32,024 bases of DNA from Alphaproteobacteria bacterium (GTDB taxonomy: Bacteria; Pseudomonadota; Alphaproteobacteria; UBA6615): contig JANQOE010000115.1 of NCBI GenBank assembly GCA_028279245.1, positions 1-32,024 on the forward strand. The letters run 5' to 3'. Positions 8,855 through 17,315 of this stretch are shown here, piece after piece (the stretch's first letter is position 1; every line of letters begins with the position of its first letter). The notes beneath the pieces are model-generated. The model was not told the origin of the DNA. It searched no databases and worked only from the letters and a program-made list of their open reading frames with translations. Both the position numbers and the translations under genes were made by a program.

Positions 8855-9508
8855 ATGGATTTCGCCGCCGCGCGCCGCAACATGGTTGACGGTCAGCTTC
8901 GACCGAACAACGTAGTCGATCCCGCCATTTTGGCGGCGATGGAAACACAGCCGCGCGAACTTTATCTACCGAAGCAACTACGCGGCATTGCCTATGTCGA
9001 TGAAGACGTACCCCTGGGCAATGGCCGCTATCTGATGGAACCAGTGGTCGCCGCCCGGATGTTGCAGGCCGCCGAACTCAGGGAGTCGGACGCGGTGCTC
9101 GTCATTGGCTGCGCCTGTGCCTACAACGCGGCACTGATCAGCCGTATTGCCGCCTCGGTCGTCGCGGTCGAATGCGATGCTGCGGCGGTGCGCGCGTCGA
9201 CCGACGTTTTAAGCGAAGCGGCCATCGACAATGTCGCGGTGGTCGAGGGCCAGTTGGCCGATGGCGCGCCGGGGCAGGCGCCGTTCGACGTCGTCTTCAT
9301 CGACGGCGCGGTGTCCGCGGTGCCGGAGAAGATCCTCGAACAACTGGCCGAAGGCGGACGTCTGGTCGCCGTTGTTGCGGGCGATCGTGGTGTTGGCAAA
9401 GCGACACTCTTTGAGCGAGTCGGCGAGGTGACTTCGTCGCGCGTCCTGTTCGATGCAGCGGTTCCAATACTTCCGGACCTCGCTGCCACCCCGAAATTCG
9501 TCTTCTGA
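8855..9508 (+). CDS. Protein-L-isoaspartate O-methyltransferase family protein (divergent)
   Basis: This 217-residue protein has a class I S-adenosylmethionine methyltransferase fold of the PCMT family. The N-terminus (DFAAARRNMVDGQLRPNNV) and the order of later strands (FDVVFIDGAV, LAEGGRLVAVVAGD) match the alphaproteobacterial PCMT-like group that sits near tolC, popZ and valS. Motif I, normally a GxGxG/A loop, reads VLVIGCACAY at 81-90: the second Gly is lost. The isoaspartyl-substrate loop of classical PCMTs is also not evident. It may therefore be a weak or repurposed methyltransferase rather than a repair enzyme. In this window it is followed directly by popZ. Confidence 0.8.
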   Translation: MDFAAARRNMVDGQLRPNNVVDPAILAAMETQPRELYLPKQLRGIAYVDEDVPLGNGRYLMEPVVAARMLQAAELRESDAVLVIGCACAYNAALISRIAASVVAVECDAAAVRASTDVLSEAAIDNVAVVEGQLADGAPGQAPFDVVFIDGAVSAVPEKILEQLAEGGRLVAVVAGDRGVGKATLFERVGEVTSSRVLFDAAVPILPDLAATPKFVF

Positions 9509-9593
9509 AGCCACACTATTTTTCCTGGTAAGTGGTAAAGCAACCGCCTAGGCTCCCAGCCGTGGTGGACGATTCGGCCCGCAGGCACGCGGC

Positions 9594-10226
9594 ATGAGCG
9601 ATACAAGCGGCACTGACCAGCAAGAACCTTCGATGGAGGAAATCCTCGCGTCGATCCGCCGTATTATTGCGGAGGACGGCGAAGAGGGTGCCGACGGCGA
9701 AGGGGAAGGCGAGGGCGCGGAAGCGGCCCCGGCCGAGCCGGAGCCCGAGTTGGATGCCGTCGCTGAAGAGCCGGAACCCTTGCCAGAGCCCGAACCTGAT
9801 CCGGAGCCCGAACCTGAGCCGGAGCCAGAGCTCGAACCGGAAGCTGAACCGGAGATGGAGGCCGCGGCCGACGATGTCCTCGAACTCACCGATGTGGTCG
9901 AGGAAGAACCGGCACCGGCCGCCGATGATGATGTCGAGATTGAGCTAGCCGAGCCGGAAGAGCCCGCCCCGGCAGCCGAGCCGGCAGATGACGACGCGCT
10001 GATGTCCGATGCGCCAGCCGCCGACGCCTCCAGCGCTTTTGCCGCACTGGCCAGCGCCATCACCGCGTCGACGTCCCTCGGCAACGGCAATCTGACAATT
10101 GAGGCGCTGGTCAAGGAGATGCTCCGCCCTCTCCTGAAGGAGTGGTTGGACCAGCACTTGCCGGACCTGGTCGAGCGGATGGTTAAGGAAGAAATCGAAC
10201 GGGTCGCCCAGCGCACCCGCCGCTAG
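9594..10226 (+). CDS. popZ: PopZ-family polar organising protein (DUF2497)
   Basis: This 210-residue acidic scaffold protein of the DUF2497/PopZ family forms polar condensates that anchor the chromosome origin and cell-cycle regulators in Caulobacter. Three parts are visible. An N-terminal partner-binding helix (EPSMEEILASIRRIIAED, 11-28) comes first. A long Pro/Glu/Asp-rich linker follows (about 29-140), including the stretch at 60-86 built of PE/PD dipeptides. The C-terminal oligomerisation helices (TIEALVKEMLRPLLKEWL, 168-185, and a following helix) are last. It lies directly before valS, as in many alphaproteobacteria. The function is known for Caulobacter and inferred here. The weak GCAGG upstream of the ATG is an imperfect ribosome binding site. 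Confidence 0.9.
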   Translation: MSDTSGTDQQEPSMEEILASIRRIIAEDGEEGADGEGEGEGAEAAPAEPEPELDAVAEEPEPLPEPEPDPEPEPEPEPELEPEAEPEMEAAADDVLELTDVVEEEPAPAADDDVEIELAEPEEPAPAAEPADDDALMSDAPAADASSAFAALASAITASTSLGNGNLTIEALVKEMLRPLLKEWLDQHLPDLVERMVKEEIERVAQRTRR

Positions 10227-10305
10227 ACTCTTTCCCCTATAGGTCTTGGCCCTCGCGCCCGGAAACGGTAACAATCGCCGGTCTGCACTCCCGCGGAAAC
10301 CCGTC

Positions 10306-12951
10306 ATGCTTGAGAAGACCTACAAACCGGCCGAGGTCGAGGCCCGGCAGTACCAACGGTGGGAAGAAAGCGGCGCCTTCGCGGCGGGCCGCGACGGTAC
10401 CGGCGATCCCTTCACGATCGTCATCCCGCCGCCGAACGTCACCGGCAGCCTGCATATGGGCCACGCCCTCAACAACACGTTGCAGGACATTCTCATTCGG
10501 ATCTCTCGGATGCGCGGCCGCGACGCCCTATGGCAACCGGGCACCGATCATGCCGGCATCGCGACCCAGATGGTCGTCGAGCGTCAGTTGGCGGAGCAGG
10601 GCAAGAGCCGCGGCGATCTGGGCCGCGACGCCTTCGTCGATCGGGTTTGGGAGTGGAAGGCCGAGTCCGGCGGCACCATCACCGGCCAACTGCGCCGCCT
10701 CGGCGCCTCCTGCGACTGGTCCCGCGAGCGTTTCACCATGGACGATGGCCTCAGCGCCGCCGTCCGCAAGGTCTTCGTCGATCTCTACAAGCAGGGCCTG
10801 ATCTATAAGGACCAGCGCCTGGTCAACTGGGATCCGAAGTTGCACACCGCCATCTCAGACCTCGAGGTGATCCCGCGCGAGGTCGACGGCAATCTCTGGC
10901 ACTTCCGCTATCCGATCGAAGGCGCGCTGCACCGTCATATCGTGGTGGCGACGACCCGGCCGGAGACGATGCTCGGCGACACCGCCGTCGCGGTGCATCC
11001 CGACGACGATCGGTACCGGGACCTGGTCGGCCGCCACGCCATCCTGCCGCTGGTCGGCCGGCGTCTGCGCATCGTCGCCGACGACTACGCCGACCCAGAG
11101 CAGGGCACCGGCGCGGTGAAGATCACCCCGGCCCACGACTTCAACGACTTCGAAGTTGGCCGCCGCCATGACTTGGAGATGATCAACATCTTCGACCGCG
11201 AGGCGCGCATCAACGAGAATGCGCCGGAAACCTACCGCGGTCTCGACCGGTTCGAGGCGCGCAAGCGCATCGTCGCCGACCTCGACGCTGCGGGCTTGCT
11301 CGAGAAGATCGACAAGCATCGCCACACCGTGCCCTTCGGCGAGCGCTCCGACGTCACCATCGAACCGTGGCTCACCGAACAATGGTACGCCGACGCCAAG
11401 ACCCTAGCCCAACCGGCCATCAAAGCGGTTGAGGACGGGCGCACCAAGTTCGTGCCCGAGAACTGGAGCAAGACCTATTACCAGTGGATGCGGAATATCG
11501 AGCCCTGGTGCATCTCCCGTCAGCTTTGGTGGGGCCATCGGATTCCGGCTTGGTACGGCCCGGACGGCCATATCTTCGTCGAACTCGACGAGGCGACAGC
11601 GCAGGCCGCCGCCGACACGCACTACGGCAAACCGGTCGAACTGACCCGGGACCCGGATGTGCTCGACACCTGGTTCTCGTCGGCCCTCTGGCCCTTCTCA
11701 ACCCTCGGCTGGCCGGAAGAGACGTCGGAACTCAAACGCTACTACCCGACCGATGTGCTGATCACCGGTTTCGACATCATCTTCTTCTGGGTCGCCCGCA
11801 TGATGATGATGGGCCTGCACTTCATGAAAGAGGTGCCGTTCCACACGGTCTATATGCACGCGCTGGTCCGCGACGAGCACGGCCAGAAGATGTCGAAGTC
11901 CAAGGGCAATATCATGGACCCCTTGGAACTGATAGAGGAGTACGGCAGCGACGCCCTGCGCTTCACCCTGACCGCGATGGCGGCGATGGGCCGCGATATC
12001 AAACTGTCGTCAAGCCGCGTCGAAGGCTATCGCAACTTCGCGACCAAGCTATGGAACGCCGCCCGCTTCTGCGAGATGAACGAGTGCCAGCCGGATCCGT
12101 CCTTCGATCCATCGAAGGTGAAAAGCAACCTGAACCGGTGGATCATCGGCGAAACCACGAAGGCAGCGGCAGCGGTTTCGGACGCCATCGACGCCTACAA
12201 ATTTGACCAGGCGGCCAGCGCCATCTACCAGTTCAGTTGGCACAACTTCTGCGACTGGTATTTGGAACTGGTGAAGCCGGTGTTGCAGTCGGGGGAGGGT
12301 GCCGACCGCGACGAAGCCCGCGCCACCGCCGCCTGGGTGATGCAGCAACAACTCAAGCTGCTGCACCCCATCATGCCCTTCCTCACGGAAGAGCTGTGGC
12401 CCCAATTCAGCCGCCCGAGCAACGAGCCACTGATCACCTCAGCCTGGCCACAGTTGAGCAATGACTTAGTCGACGAAGCCGCCGCCGCCGATTTAGATTG
12501 GGTCATCAAAACCATTGCCGCCATCCGCGGTGTCCGGTCCGAAATGAATGTGCCCCCCGGCGCAAAAATCGCCGCCATCCTCAACGGCGCCAACGCCGAG
12601 ACCAAGGCGCGCTACGAACGCCACGGAGAACAACTCGAACGCCTCGCCCGCCTCAGCGGCGCCAGCTTCGATCAGCCGGTCCCGCCTGGCTCGGTGCAGA
12701 CAATTGTCGACGAGACCACCATCGTCATGCCGTTGGCCGACGTGATCGACATCGCCCAGGAGAAGGCACGGCTGGAACGCGAGATCAGCAAGTTGGCGGG
12801 CGAGATCGGCAAGTTCGACAAGAAGCTGGGCAACGAAGCCTTCACCAGCAAGGCCCCACCCGAAGTCGTCGAAACCCAACGCGAACGCCGCGCCGACGCC
12901 ATCGCAGCCCGGGAGAAACTGGAGGCAGCGCTGGGCCGGCTGAGCGCTTGA
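10306..12951 (+). CDS. valS: Valyl-tRNA synthetase
   Basis: This class Ia aminoacyl-tRNA synthetase charges tRNA-Val. The protein is 881 residues, the usual length. The HIGH motif appears as [12 protein letters not shown] (42-53) and the KMSKS motif as KMSKSKGN (528-535). The editing domain (CP1) lies between them, with [17 protein letters not shown]. The anticodon-binding domain follows, and the C-terminal arm is a charged coiled coil ([19 protein letters not shown]). I start at the ATG giving [19 protein letters not shown], as homologues do; an in-frame ATG at 10246 would add 20 residues without similarity. The gap from popZ is 79 bases, with no clear terminator, so co-transcription is plausible. 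Confidence 0.97.
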   Translation: MLEKTYKPAEVEARQYQRWEESGAFAAGRDGTGDPFTIVIPPPNVTGSLHMGHALNNTLQDILIRISRMRGRDALWQPGTDHAGIATQMVVERQLAEQGKSRGDLGRDAFVDRVWEWKAESGGTITGQLRRLGASCDWSRERFTMDDGLSAAVRKVFVDLYKQGLIYKDQRLVNWDPKLHTAISDLEVIPREVDGNLWHFRYPIEGALHRHIVVATTRPETMLGDTAVAVHPDDDRYRDLVGRHAILPLVGRRLRIVADDYADPEQGTGAVKITPAHDFNDFEVGRRHDLEMINIFDREARINENAPETYRGLDRFEARKRIVADLDAAGLLEKIDKHRHTVPFGERSDVTIEPWLTEQWYADAKTLAQPAIKAVEDGRTKFVPENWSKTYYQWMRNIEPWCISRQLWWGHRIPAWYGPDGHIFVELDEATAQAAADTHYGKPVELTRDPDVLDTWFSSALWPFSTLGWPEETSELKRYYPTDVLITGFDIIFFWVARMMMMGLHFMKEVPFHTVYMHALVRDEHGQKMSKSKGNIMDPLELIEEYGSDALRFTLTAMAAMGRDIKLSSSRVEGYRNFATKLWNAARFCEMNECQPDPSFDPSKVKSNLNRWIIGETTKAAAAVSDAIDAYKFDQAASAIYQFSWHNFCDWYLELVKPVLQSGEGADRDEARATAAWVMQQQLKLLHPIMPFLTEELWPQFSRPSNEPLITSAWPQLSNDLVDEAAAADLDWVIKTIAAIRGVRSEMNVPPGAKIAAILNGANAETKARYERHGEQLERLARLSGASFDQPVPPGSVQTIVDETTIVMPLADVIDIAQEKARLEREISKLAGEIGKFDKKLGNEAFTSKAPPEVVETQRERRADAIAAREKLEAALGRLSA

Positions 12952-12989
12952 GAACGCCTATCCACCCACACGCATGATGGAGCCTGTAA

Positions 12990-13019
12990 GCCACCGCTTC
13001 AGGAAGCCTTAACGGTGGC
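12990..13019 (+). terminator. Hairpin after valS
   Basis: GCCACCG at 12990-12996 pairs with CGGTGGC at 13013-13019 (7 bp), and a smaller GCTTC/GAAGC pair lies inside the loop. It stands 38 bases after the valS stop, where a terminator would be expected. No T-run follows, so it is either a weak intrinsic terminator or part of the leader of the next operon. Confidence 0.35.
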
Positions 13020-13100
13020 CCAGGTAGTGAGACTCCCGTAGTCCGGGTATTCTGCCACGGCAGAAGCTGAAGAGTAGGTCCACAGCCCAGGATCGGATCG

Positions 13101-14414
13101 TTGCGTTTGCCCTCACGCGTCTTGCCGACCGCCCTCGGGCTCTTGACGTGTCTCTTCGCGTTACGCGTCGCGGCACAGCTGCTACAAGCGGTCTCACCAA
13201 CCGAATGGCTACCGCCATTCGCAGCGTGGCAGGGAAGTGCCCTCCCTTATCCAGTCCTGCTGAGCACCCAAGTCCTCATCCTGACCGTGATGGTGTGGGT
13301 CATGTTTCGTGGCTGGCACGGCAACCGCGTGTTGCTGGACAGCTGGATGAAGCCAGTACGCGTATTGGCAGCGATCTATTTTGGAACGATGGCGTTTCGG
13401 TTGCTGGCCGGCCTGACAATTCTTGCCCATGTGCCTTGGTTTGCAGCGGCTCTCCCCGCCACCTTCCACCTGGTCCTCGCAACCTTCCTTTTCCTTGTGC
13501 CGTCGGTACGCGAGGTCGAGAAACCTGCCGGTGCCCCAGACCCGGCTCAAACCGCGCAAGTAACTGCGTACCCCGGCGTCTTGCTCGCAACGTTCGCACT
13601 GCATGCAATGCTCCTAACACTCGGACTGGGATCCGAGGCAGCGGCCACGATCGCAGTGACAGCCGCGGCCGTCGCGGTGACGTTGTTCGAGCGGCAGTTA
13701 CCCTATCGCAAGACTTGGCACCCGCCACTGCGCGATGTGATCAACGACGTAGCATTCATGGCCGTGGTCCAAGTTGTCTTGCCGCGGCTGCTTGGCTTTG
13801 CCGTAGTTGTCGCCGTTGCCGGCGGCGTGAGTACGAGCCGCCTCGAACCGCACGGCCTTTGGCCACACCACTGGAACCTGGCGGCGCAGGCACTCCTCAT
13901 GCTCCTCACCGCCGATTTCCTGCGCTATTGGCTGCACCGAGCGGCGCACAACATACCCCTGTTATGGCGGTTCCACGCGGTCCACCACGCGCCACGGCAA
14001 CTGTATTGGCTGAACGTCGGCAGATTCCATCCCCTGGAAAAGGCCGTGCAGTTCGGATTCGACAGCGCCCCATTCATTCTGGTTGGCGTGAGCACTCACG
14101 TGCTGGCCCTGTATTTCGTTTTCTACGCGGTCAACGGGTTTTTCCAACACTCGAACTGCAACGTCCGGCTAGGTCCGCTCAACTACCTCGTCAGCGGCCC
14201 TGAGCTACATCGCTGGCATCACTCCAAGAAGATTGCAGAATCGAACAACAACTACGGCAACAACCTCATCGTCTGGGATTGGCTATTTGGGACGCGTTTC
14301 CTCCCGTCGGATCGGCAGGTGGGGGTACTTGGTCTTCTTGATGCCGACTATCCCGCGGACTTTCTCAGACAGATGCGAAGCCCATTCGCATCCCAACGCA
14401 ATCCAACCACGTGA
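13101..14414 (+). CDS. Membrane fatty acid hydroxylase/sterol desaturase family protein
   Basis: This 437-residue polytopic membrane protein belongs to the fatty acid hydroxylase (PF04116-like) di-iron oxygenase family. The histidine clusters are all present: HRAAH (279-283), HAVHH (292-296) and ELHRWHH (369-374), with extra His at 310 and 350. Before the catalytic domain there is an N-terminal membrane region of about four helices (roughly 8-28, 52-70, 86-108, 118-135) that I cannot assign. It would hydroxylate or desaturate a lipid or sterol-like substrate in the membrane. The start is TTG with AGGA eight bases upstream. The stop overlaps the GTG of the GH3 gene (GTGA). The substrate is unknown. 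Confidence 0.85.
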   Translation: MRLPSRVLPTALGLLTCLFALRVAAQLLQAVSPTEWLPPFAAWQGSALPYPVLLSTQVLILTVMVWVMFRGWHGNRVLLDSWMKPVRVLAAIYFGTMAFRLLAGLTILAHVPWFAAALPATFHLVLATFLFLVPSVREVEKPAGAPDPAQTAQVTAYPGVLLATFALHAMLLTLGLGSEAAATIAVTAAAVAVTLFERQLPYRKTWHPPLRDVINDVAFMAVVQVVLPRLLGFAVVVAVAGGVSTSRLEPHGLWPHHWNLAAQALLMLLTADFLRYWLHRAAHNIPLLWRFHAVHHAPRQLYWLNVGRFHPLEKAVQFGFDSAPFILVGVSTHVLALYFVFYAVNGFFQHSNCNVRLGPLNYLVSGPELHRWHHSKKIAESNNNYGNNLIVWDWLFGTRFLPSDRQVGVLGLLDADYPADFLRQMRSPFASQRNPTT

Positions 14415-16093
14415 ACAGCGTAGCAAAGCTGATCGCAGACGGCCTGTTTCACGCCGGCATGCGGACCCTCGGCCTGGTCGACTGGCAAACATTCGGCCAG
14501 GCGCTCAATCATCCGGACAAGGTCCAGACCAGCCTGCTTAAGCAGATCCTGGCGCGCAACGGAGAAACAGACTTTGGTCGCCGGCATCAGTTTGGGCTGA
14601 TCGATAGCCGAGAAACCTACCGGGCCGCGGTGCCGACCGCCGAGTACGAGCAACTAAGGCCGCTGATCGATCACCAGATGGAAACCGGGCAAACCACCCT
14701 GACCGCCCAGGCTCCCATCCACTACGCCCGCACCAGCGGCACGACGGGTGCTGCAAAGCTCCTACCCGTGACGCCGGACGGGTTGGCGGCCCTTCGACGG
14801 GTCCAGCGCCTGTTTGCCTTCGCGCAGTTCCGGGGCGCCCACACCTTCGCCGGGCGAATTCTGGCCATTGCCGGTGCGGCAATAGAGGCCAGAACGCCGA
14901 CTGGTGTGCCGATTGGTTCCGCCACCGGCGCAGTGTATGCGGGGATGCCTCGACCGATCCGGCGTCGCTACGTCGTGCCACCGGTCGTCTTCACCATTTC
15001 TGACTACGACGCGCGTGACTATCTCATCGCGCTGCTCGGGCTCGCCGCCAACGACATCTCCGCCCTGGCTACCGCGAACCCGTCCACGCTGGTGCGCTTG
15101 CAGCAGGTTATGCGCAACCACTGGGACGATCTGCTTCGCGACCTCGACTCCGGACGTCTGAATCGACGGATCGATCTGAACCAGGAGCAACAGCGCACGG
15201 TCGAGGCCGTTCTGCGCGCTGATCCAATCCGCGCCAATGCATTGCGGCGGGGCATCCCGGCTCCGGAAGAACTGCACCTTCGTGACGTGTGGCCACACCT
15301 CAGAAGCGTTGTGACCTGGACTGGTGGAAGCTGCGGCTATGCCCTTGGCGCGCTTCGTCCGAGTCTACCGAGCGGCGCGCAGGTCATCGAAGCCGGCTAC
15401 CATGCCAGCGAGTGCAGCGGCACGGTTAACGTCGAGCCGGCCATGAACCGCTGCGTACCCGCCCTGTGGGCGACCGTGTTCGAGTTTGTCGAACAGCGCG
15501 ACTGGGAAAACGGCAACCGCCGATTCTTGTCTGTCGGGGAAGTTGAGACCGGCCGTTCGTATTACGTCTTCGTCACCACTCACAACGGTCTCTATCGGTA
15601 CGCGATGAACGACATCGTGACCGTGACCGGCCGCGTGGCGGCCACACCGATCCTCACCTTCGTTCAAAAGGGCCGGGGTTTCACGAGCATAACGGGAGAG
15701 AAACTCTCCGAGTCACAGGCACTCTCGGCCGTGAGTGCGGCGGCCACCGACTGTGGCATCGGGACCCCTTTCTTCCTTCTCCTGGCCGACGAAGCCGCGG
15801 CGACGTATCGCCTCTACGTTGAGACGGACCGACCCGCCATGGTCACCAAGCTTGCGGCTGCAATCGACCGTGGTCTACAGGCGGCAAACCTGGAGTATGC
15901 CGCCAAGCGAGACAGCGGTCGGTTGAACCCGCTAGTGGGCCGTGCGTTGCAGCCCGGTACCGGTGATGCATATCGGCGCAATGCGATCCTCAAGGGACAA
16001 CGGGACGCCCAATTCAAGATCCAACATCTCCAATATCAGCGCGACCTGGATTTCGATCTGACAGCGCATTTGATCAACATGGTACCGCGTTGA
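14411..16093 (+). CDS. GH3-family acyl-acid amido synthetase
   Basis: This 560-residue protein matches the GH3 family, best known in plants for joining acyl acids such as auxin or jasmonate to amino acids via an acyl-adenylate. The ATP-binding motif is YARTSGTTGAAKLLPVT (105-121). Motif 2 is EAGYHASECSG (327-337) and motif 3 is LYRYAMNDIV (394-403). SITGEKLSESQ (426-436) and a C-terminal RDAQFKIQHLQYQ complete the signature. It is full length. Bacterial GH3 proteins are sporadic and mostly uncharacterised; the acid and amine substrates cannot be read from sequence. The start is a GTG overlapping the hydroxylase stop, and the stop overlaps the TTG of the enolase gene. Confidence 0.87.
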   Translation: MNSVAKLIADGLFHAGMRTLGLVDWQTFGQALNHPDKVQTSLLKQILARNGETDFGRRHQFGLIDSRETYRAAVPTAEYEQLRPLIDHQMETGQTTLTAQAPIHYARTSGTTGAAKLLPVTPDGLAALRRVQRLFAFAQFRGAHTFAGRILAIAGAAIEARTPTGVPIGSATGAVYAGMPRPIRRRYVVPPVVFTISDYDARDYLIALLGLAANDISALATANPSTLVRLQQVMRNHWDDLLRDLDSGRLNRRIDLNQEQQRTVEAVLRADPIRANALRRGIPAPEELHLRDVWPHLRSVVTWTGGSCGYALGALRPSLPSGAQVIEAGYHASECSGTVNVEPAMNRCVPALWATVFEFVEQRDWENGNRRFLSVGEVETGRSYYVFVTTHNGLYRYAMNDIVTVTGRVAATPILTFVQKGRGFTSITGEKLSESQALSAVSAAATDCGIGTPFFLLLADEAAATYRLYVETDRPAMVTKLAAAIDRGLQAANLEYAAKRDSGRLNPLVGRALQPGTGDAYRRNAILKGQRDAQFKIQHLQYQRDLDFDLTAHLINMVPR

Positions 16094-17205
16094 GATTGAA
16101 ACACCTCACGGCGCAGCGCTTCGACGCACGCCTGCGGACGGCATTCCGCCACGCGTCAGCAAACCGCACGCGAACGGACAACCTGATCGTCGTCGCGGAG
16201 GCAGCGGACGGTTCGCTCGGCTTTGGCGAGGGCTGTCCCCGGTCGTACGTCACCGGCGAGAGCCAATCGACCGCGCTGGCGTTCTTCAACCGCCACCGGA
16301 ACGCGTGGATTGCTCAAATCACCGACCTGGAAACACTCAATCAATGGCGCGACACACACGCGGCCGAGGTAGACCAAAACCCGGCGGCCTACGCCGCAGT
16401 GGAACTGGCGCTACTGGACGCCATCGGCCGCAGCGAGGGATGCTCGGTGGAGGCGATGCTGGGGCTCGAGCCGCTTGCCGACAGTTTCCAATACTCCGCG
16501 GTCCTCGGCGGCAGTGCTTGGCCGATCTACCGCATCCAGCTGTGGCGCTACCGACGTGCTGGGTTCACGGACTTCAAGCTCAAACTGAGCGACAGTTTCG
16601 GAAAGGAGCGCCGGCGCCTGGCGCCGTTCAGAGCGACAAGCGGCCCTGTTCGTGTACGCGGCGACGCCAACAACCTGTGGCCCGATGCGGTCAGCTGTAT
16701 TGCCGCGATGGCCCCGCTTCAATTTCCTTGGTTTGCCATTGAGGAACCGGTGACCGCGCACCGTCTCGACGAATGCCGCCGCATCGCAAAAGCCCTCCAT
16801 ACCCGCATCATCCTCGATGAGAGCCTAGTTGGCGCAAACCTGCCGGAGGAAATCCATCGCGACGCAGATCGGTGGATCTTGAACTGCCGCGTTTCCAAAT
16901 TGGGAGGAGTTATCCGGGCACTGTCGGTCATCAAAGAGGCGCGAAGTGCCGGCTTCCAATTGGTAGTCGGCGCCCATGTCGGTGAAACGAGCATCCTCAC
17001 CCGCGCTGGCCTGACTCTCGCCATGGGGGCCGGCGATGCGTTGGTTGCCCAAGAGGGCGGGTTCGGCACTCACTTGCTGCGCCAGGACCTAGTTGAGAGG
17101 CCACTGATGTTCGGCGAAGCGGGGATACTGAGGCCAAACACGGACCTGTACGGAGCCGGTCTTGGGTTGTCGGTTGACACTGATCTGCTCACATCATTTC
17201 AGTGA
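16090..17205 (+). CDS. Enolase-superfamily (MLE/racemase-type) protein
   Basis: This 371-residue member of the muconate-lactonising/N-acylamino acid racemase branch has the two-domain enolase fold. The N-terminal capping domain contains GFGEGCPRSYVTGES. The barrel carries DFKLKL (Lys163, Lys165), GDANN (Asp192), FAIEEP (Glu218), LDES (Asp243) and VSKLGG (Lys270), which supply the three metal ligands and the two catalytic Lys. A strand-7 GAHVGETSI is unusual and the DxD motif of dipeptide epimerases is absent. Likely reactions are racemisation/epimerisation of an (acyl-)amino acid, or beta-elimination; this is inference. The start is TTG sharing TTGA with the GH3 stop, so the gene is coupled. 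Confidence 0.85.
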   Translation: MRLKHLTAQRFDARLRTAFRHASANRTRTDNLIVVAEAADGSLGFGEGCPRSYVTGESQSTALAFFNRHRNAWIAQITDLETLNQWRDTHAAEVDQNPAAYAAVELALLDAIGRSEGCSVEAMLGLEPLADSFQYSAVLGGSAWPIYRIQLWRYRRAGFTDFKLKLSDSFGKERRRLAPFRATSGPVRVRGDANNLWPDAVSCIAAMAPLQFPWFAIEEPVTAHRLDECRRIAKALHTRIILDESLVGANLPEEIHRDADRWILNCRVSKLGGVIRALSVIKEARSAGFQLVVGAHVGETSILTRAGLTLAMGAGDALVAQEGGFGTHLLRQDLVERPLMFGEAGILRPNTDLYGAGLGLSVDTDLLTSFQ

Positions 17206-17275
17206 GGCCCGACCGAAAAAGCCGGATGCAGTCGGCCCAGTTGGGGAGCTTGTGGGAGGGACAGTCGGTTGATTC

Positions 17276-17291
17276 CGGCGTCATAACGCCG
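17276..17291. terminator. Short hairpin between convergent genes
   Basis: CGGCGT (17276-17281) and ACGCCG (17286-17291) form a 6-bp stem with loop CATA in the 110-base gap between the convergent enolase-family and RidA-like genes. It could end transcription from either side. No T-tract follows. Confidence 0.35.
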
Positions 17292-17315
17292 CACCGCGCT
17301 GCCTTCCCACCCGTG

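Noticed and set aside
9548..10216. 222-residue minus-strand frame very rich in Ser and Gly
   Set aside because: It is the mirror of the Pro/Glu-rich linker of popZ; low complexity arises from the GAG/CCG codon pattern, not from a real protein.
13148..14203. 351-residue plus-strand frame inside the hydroxylase gene
   Set aside because: It overlaps the hydroxylase in another frame; its residues are Arg/Pro-rich and lack domains, whereas the hydroxylase frame has intact His motifs.
13101..17205. The operon as a toxin-antitoxin, restriction or phage-defence system
   Set aside because: No nuclease, toxin, recognition or phage-like domain is present; the enzymes look metabolic.
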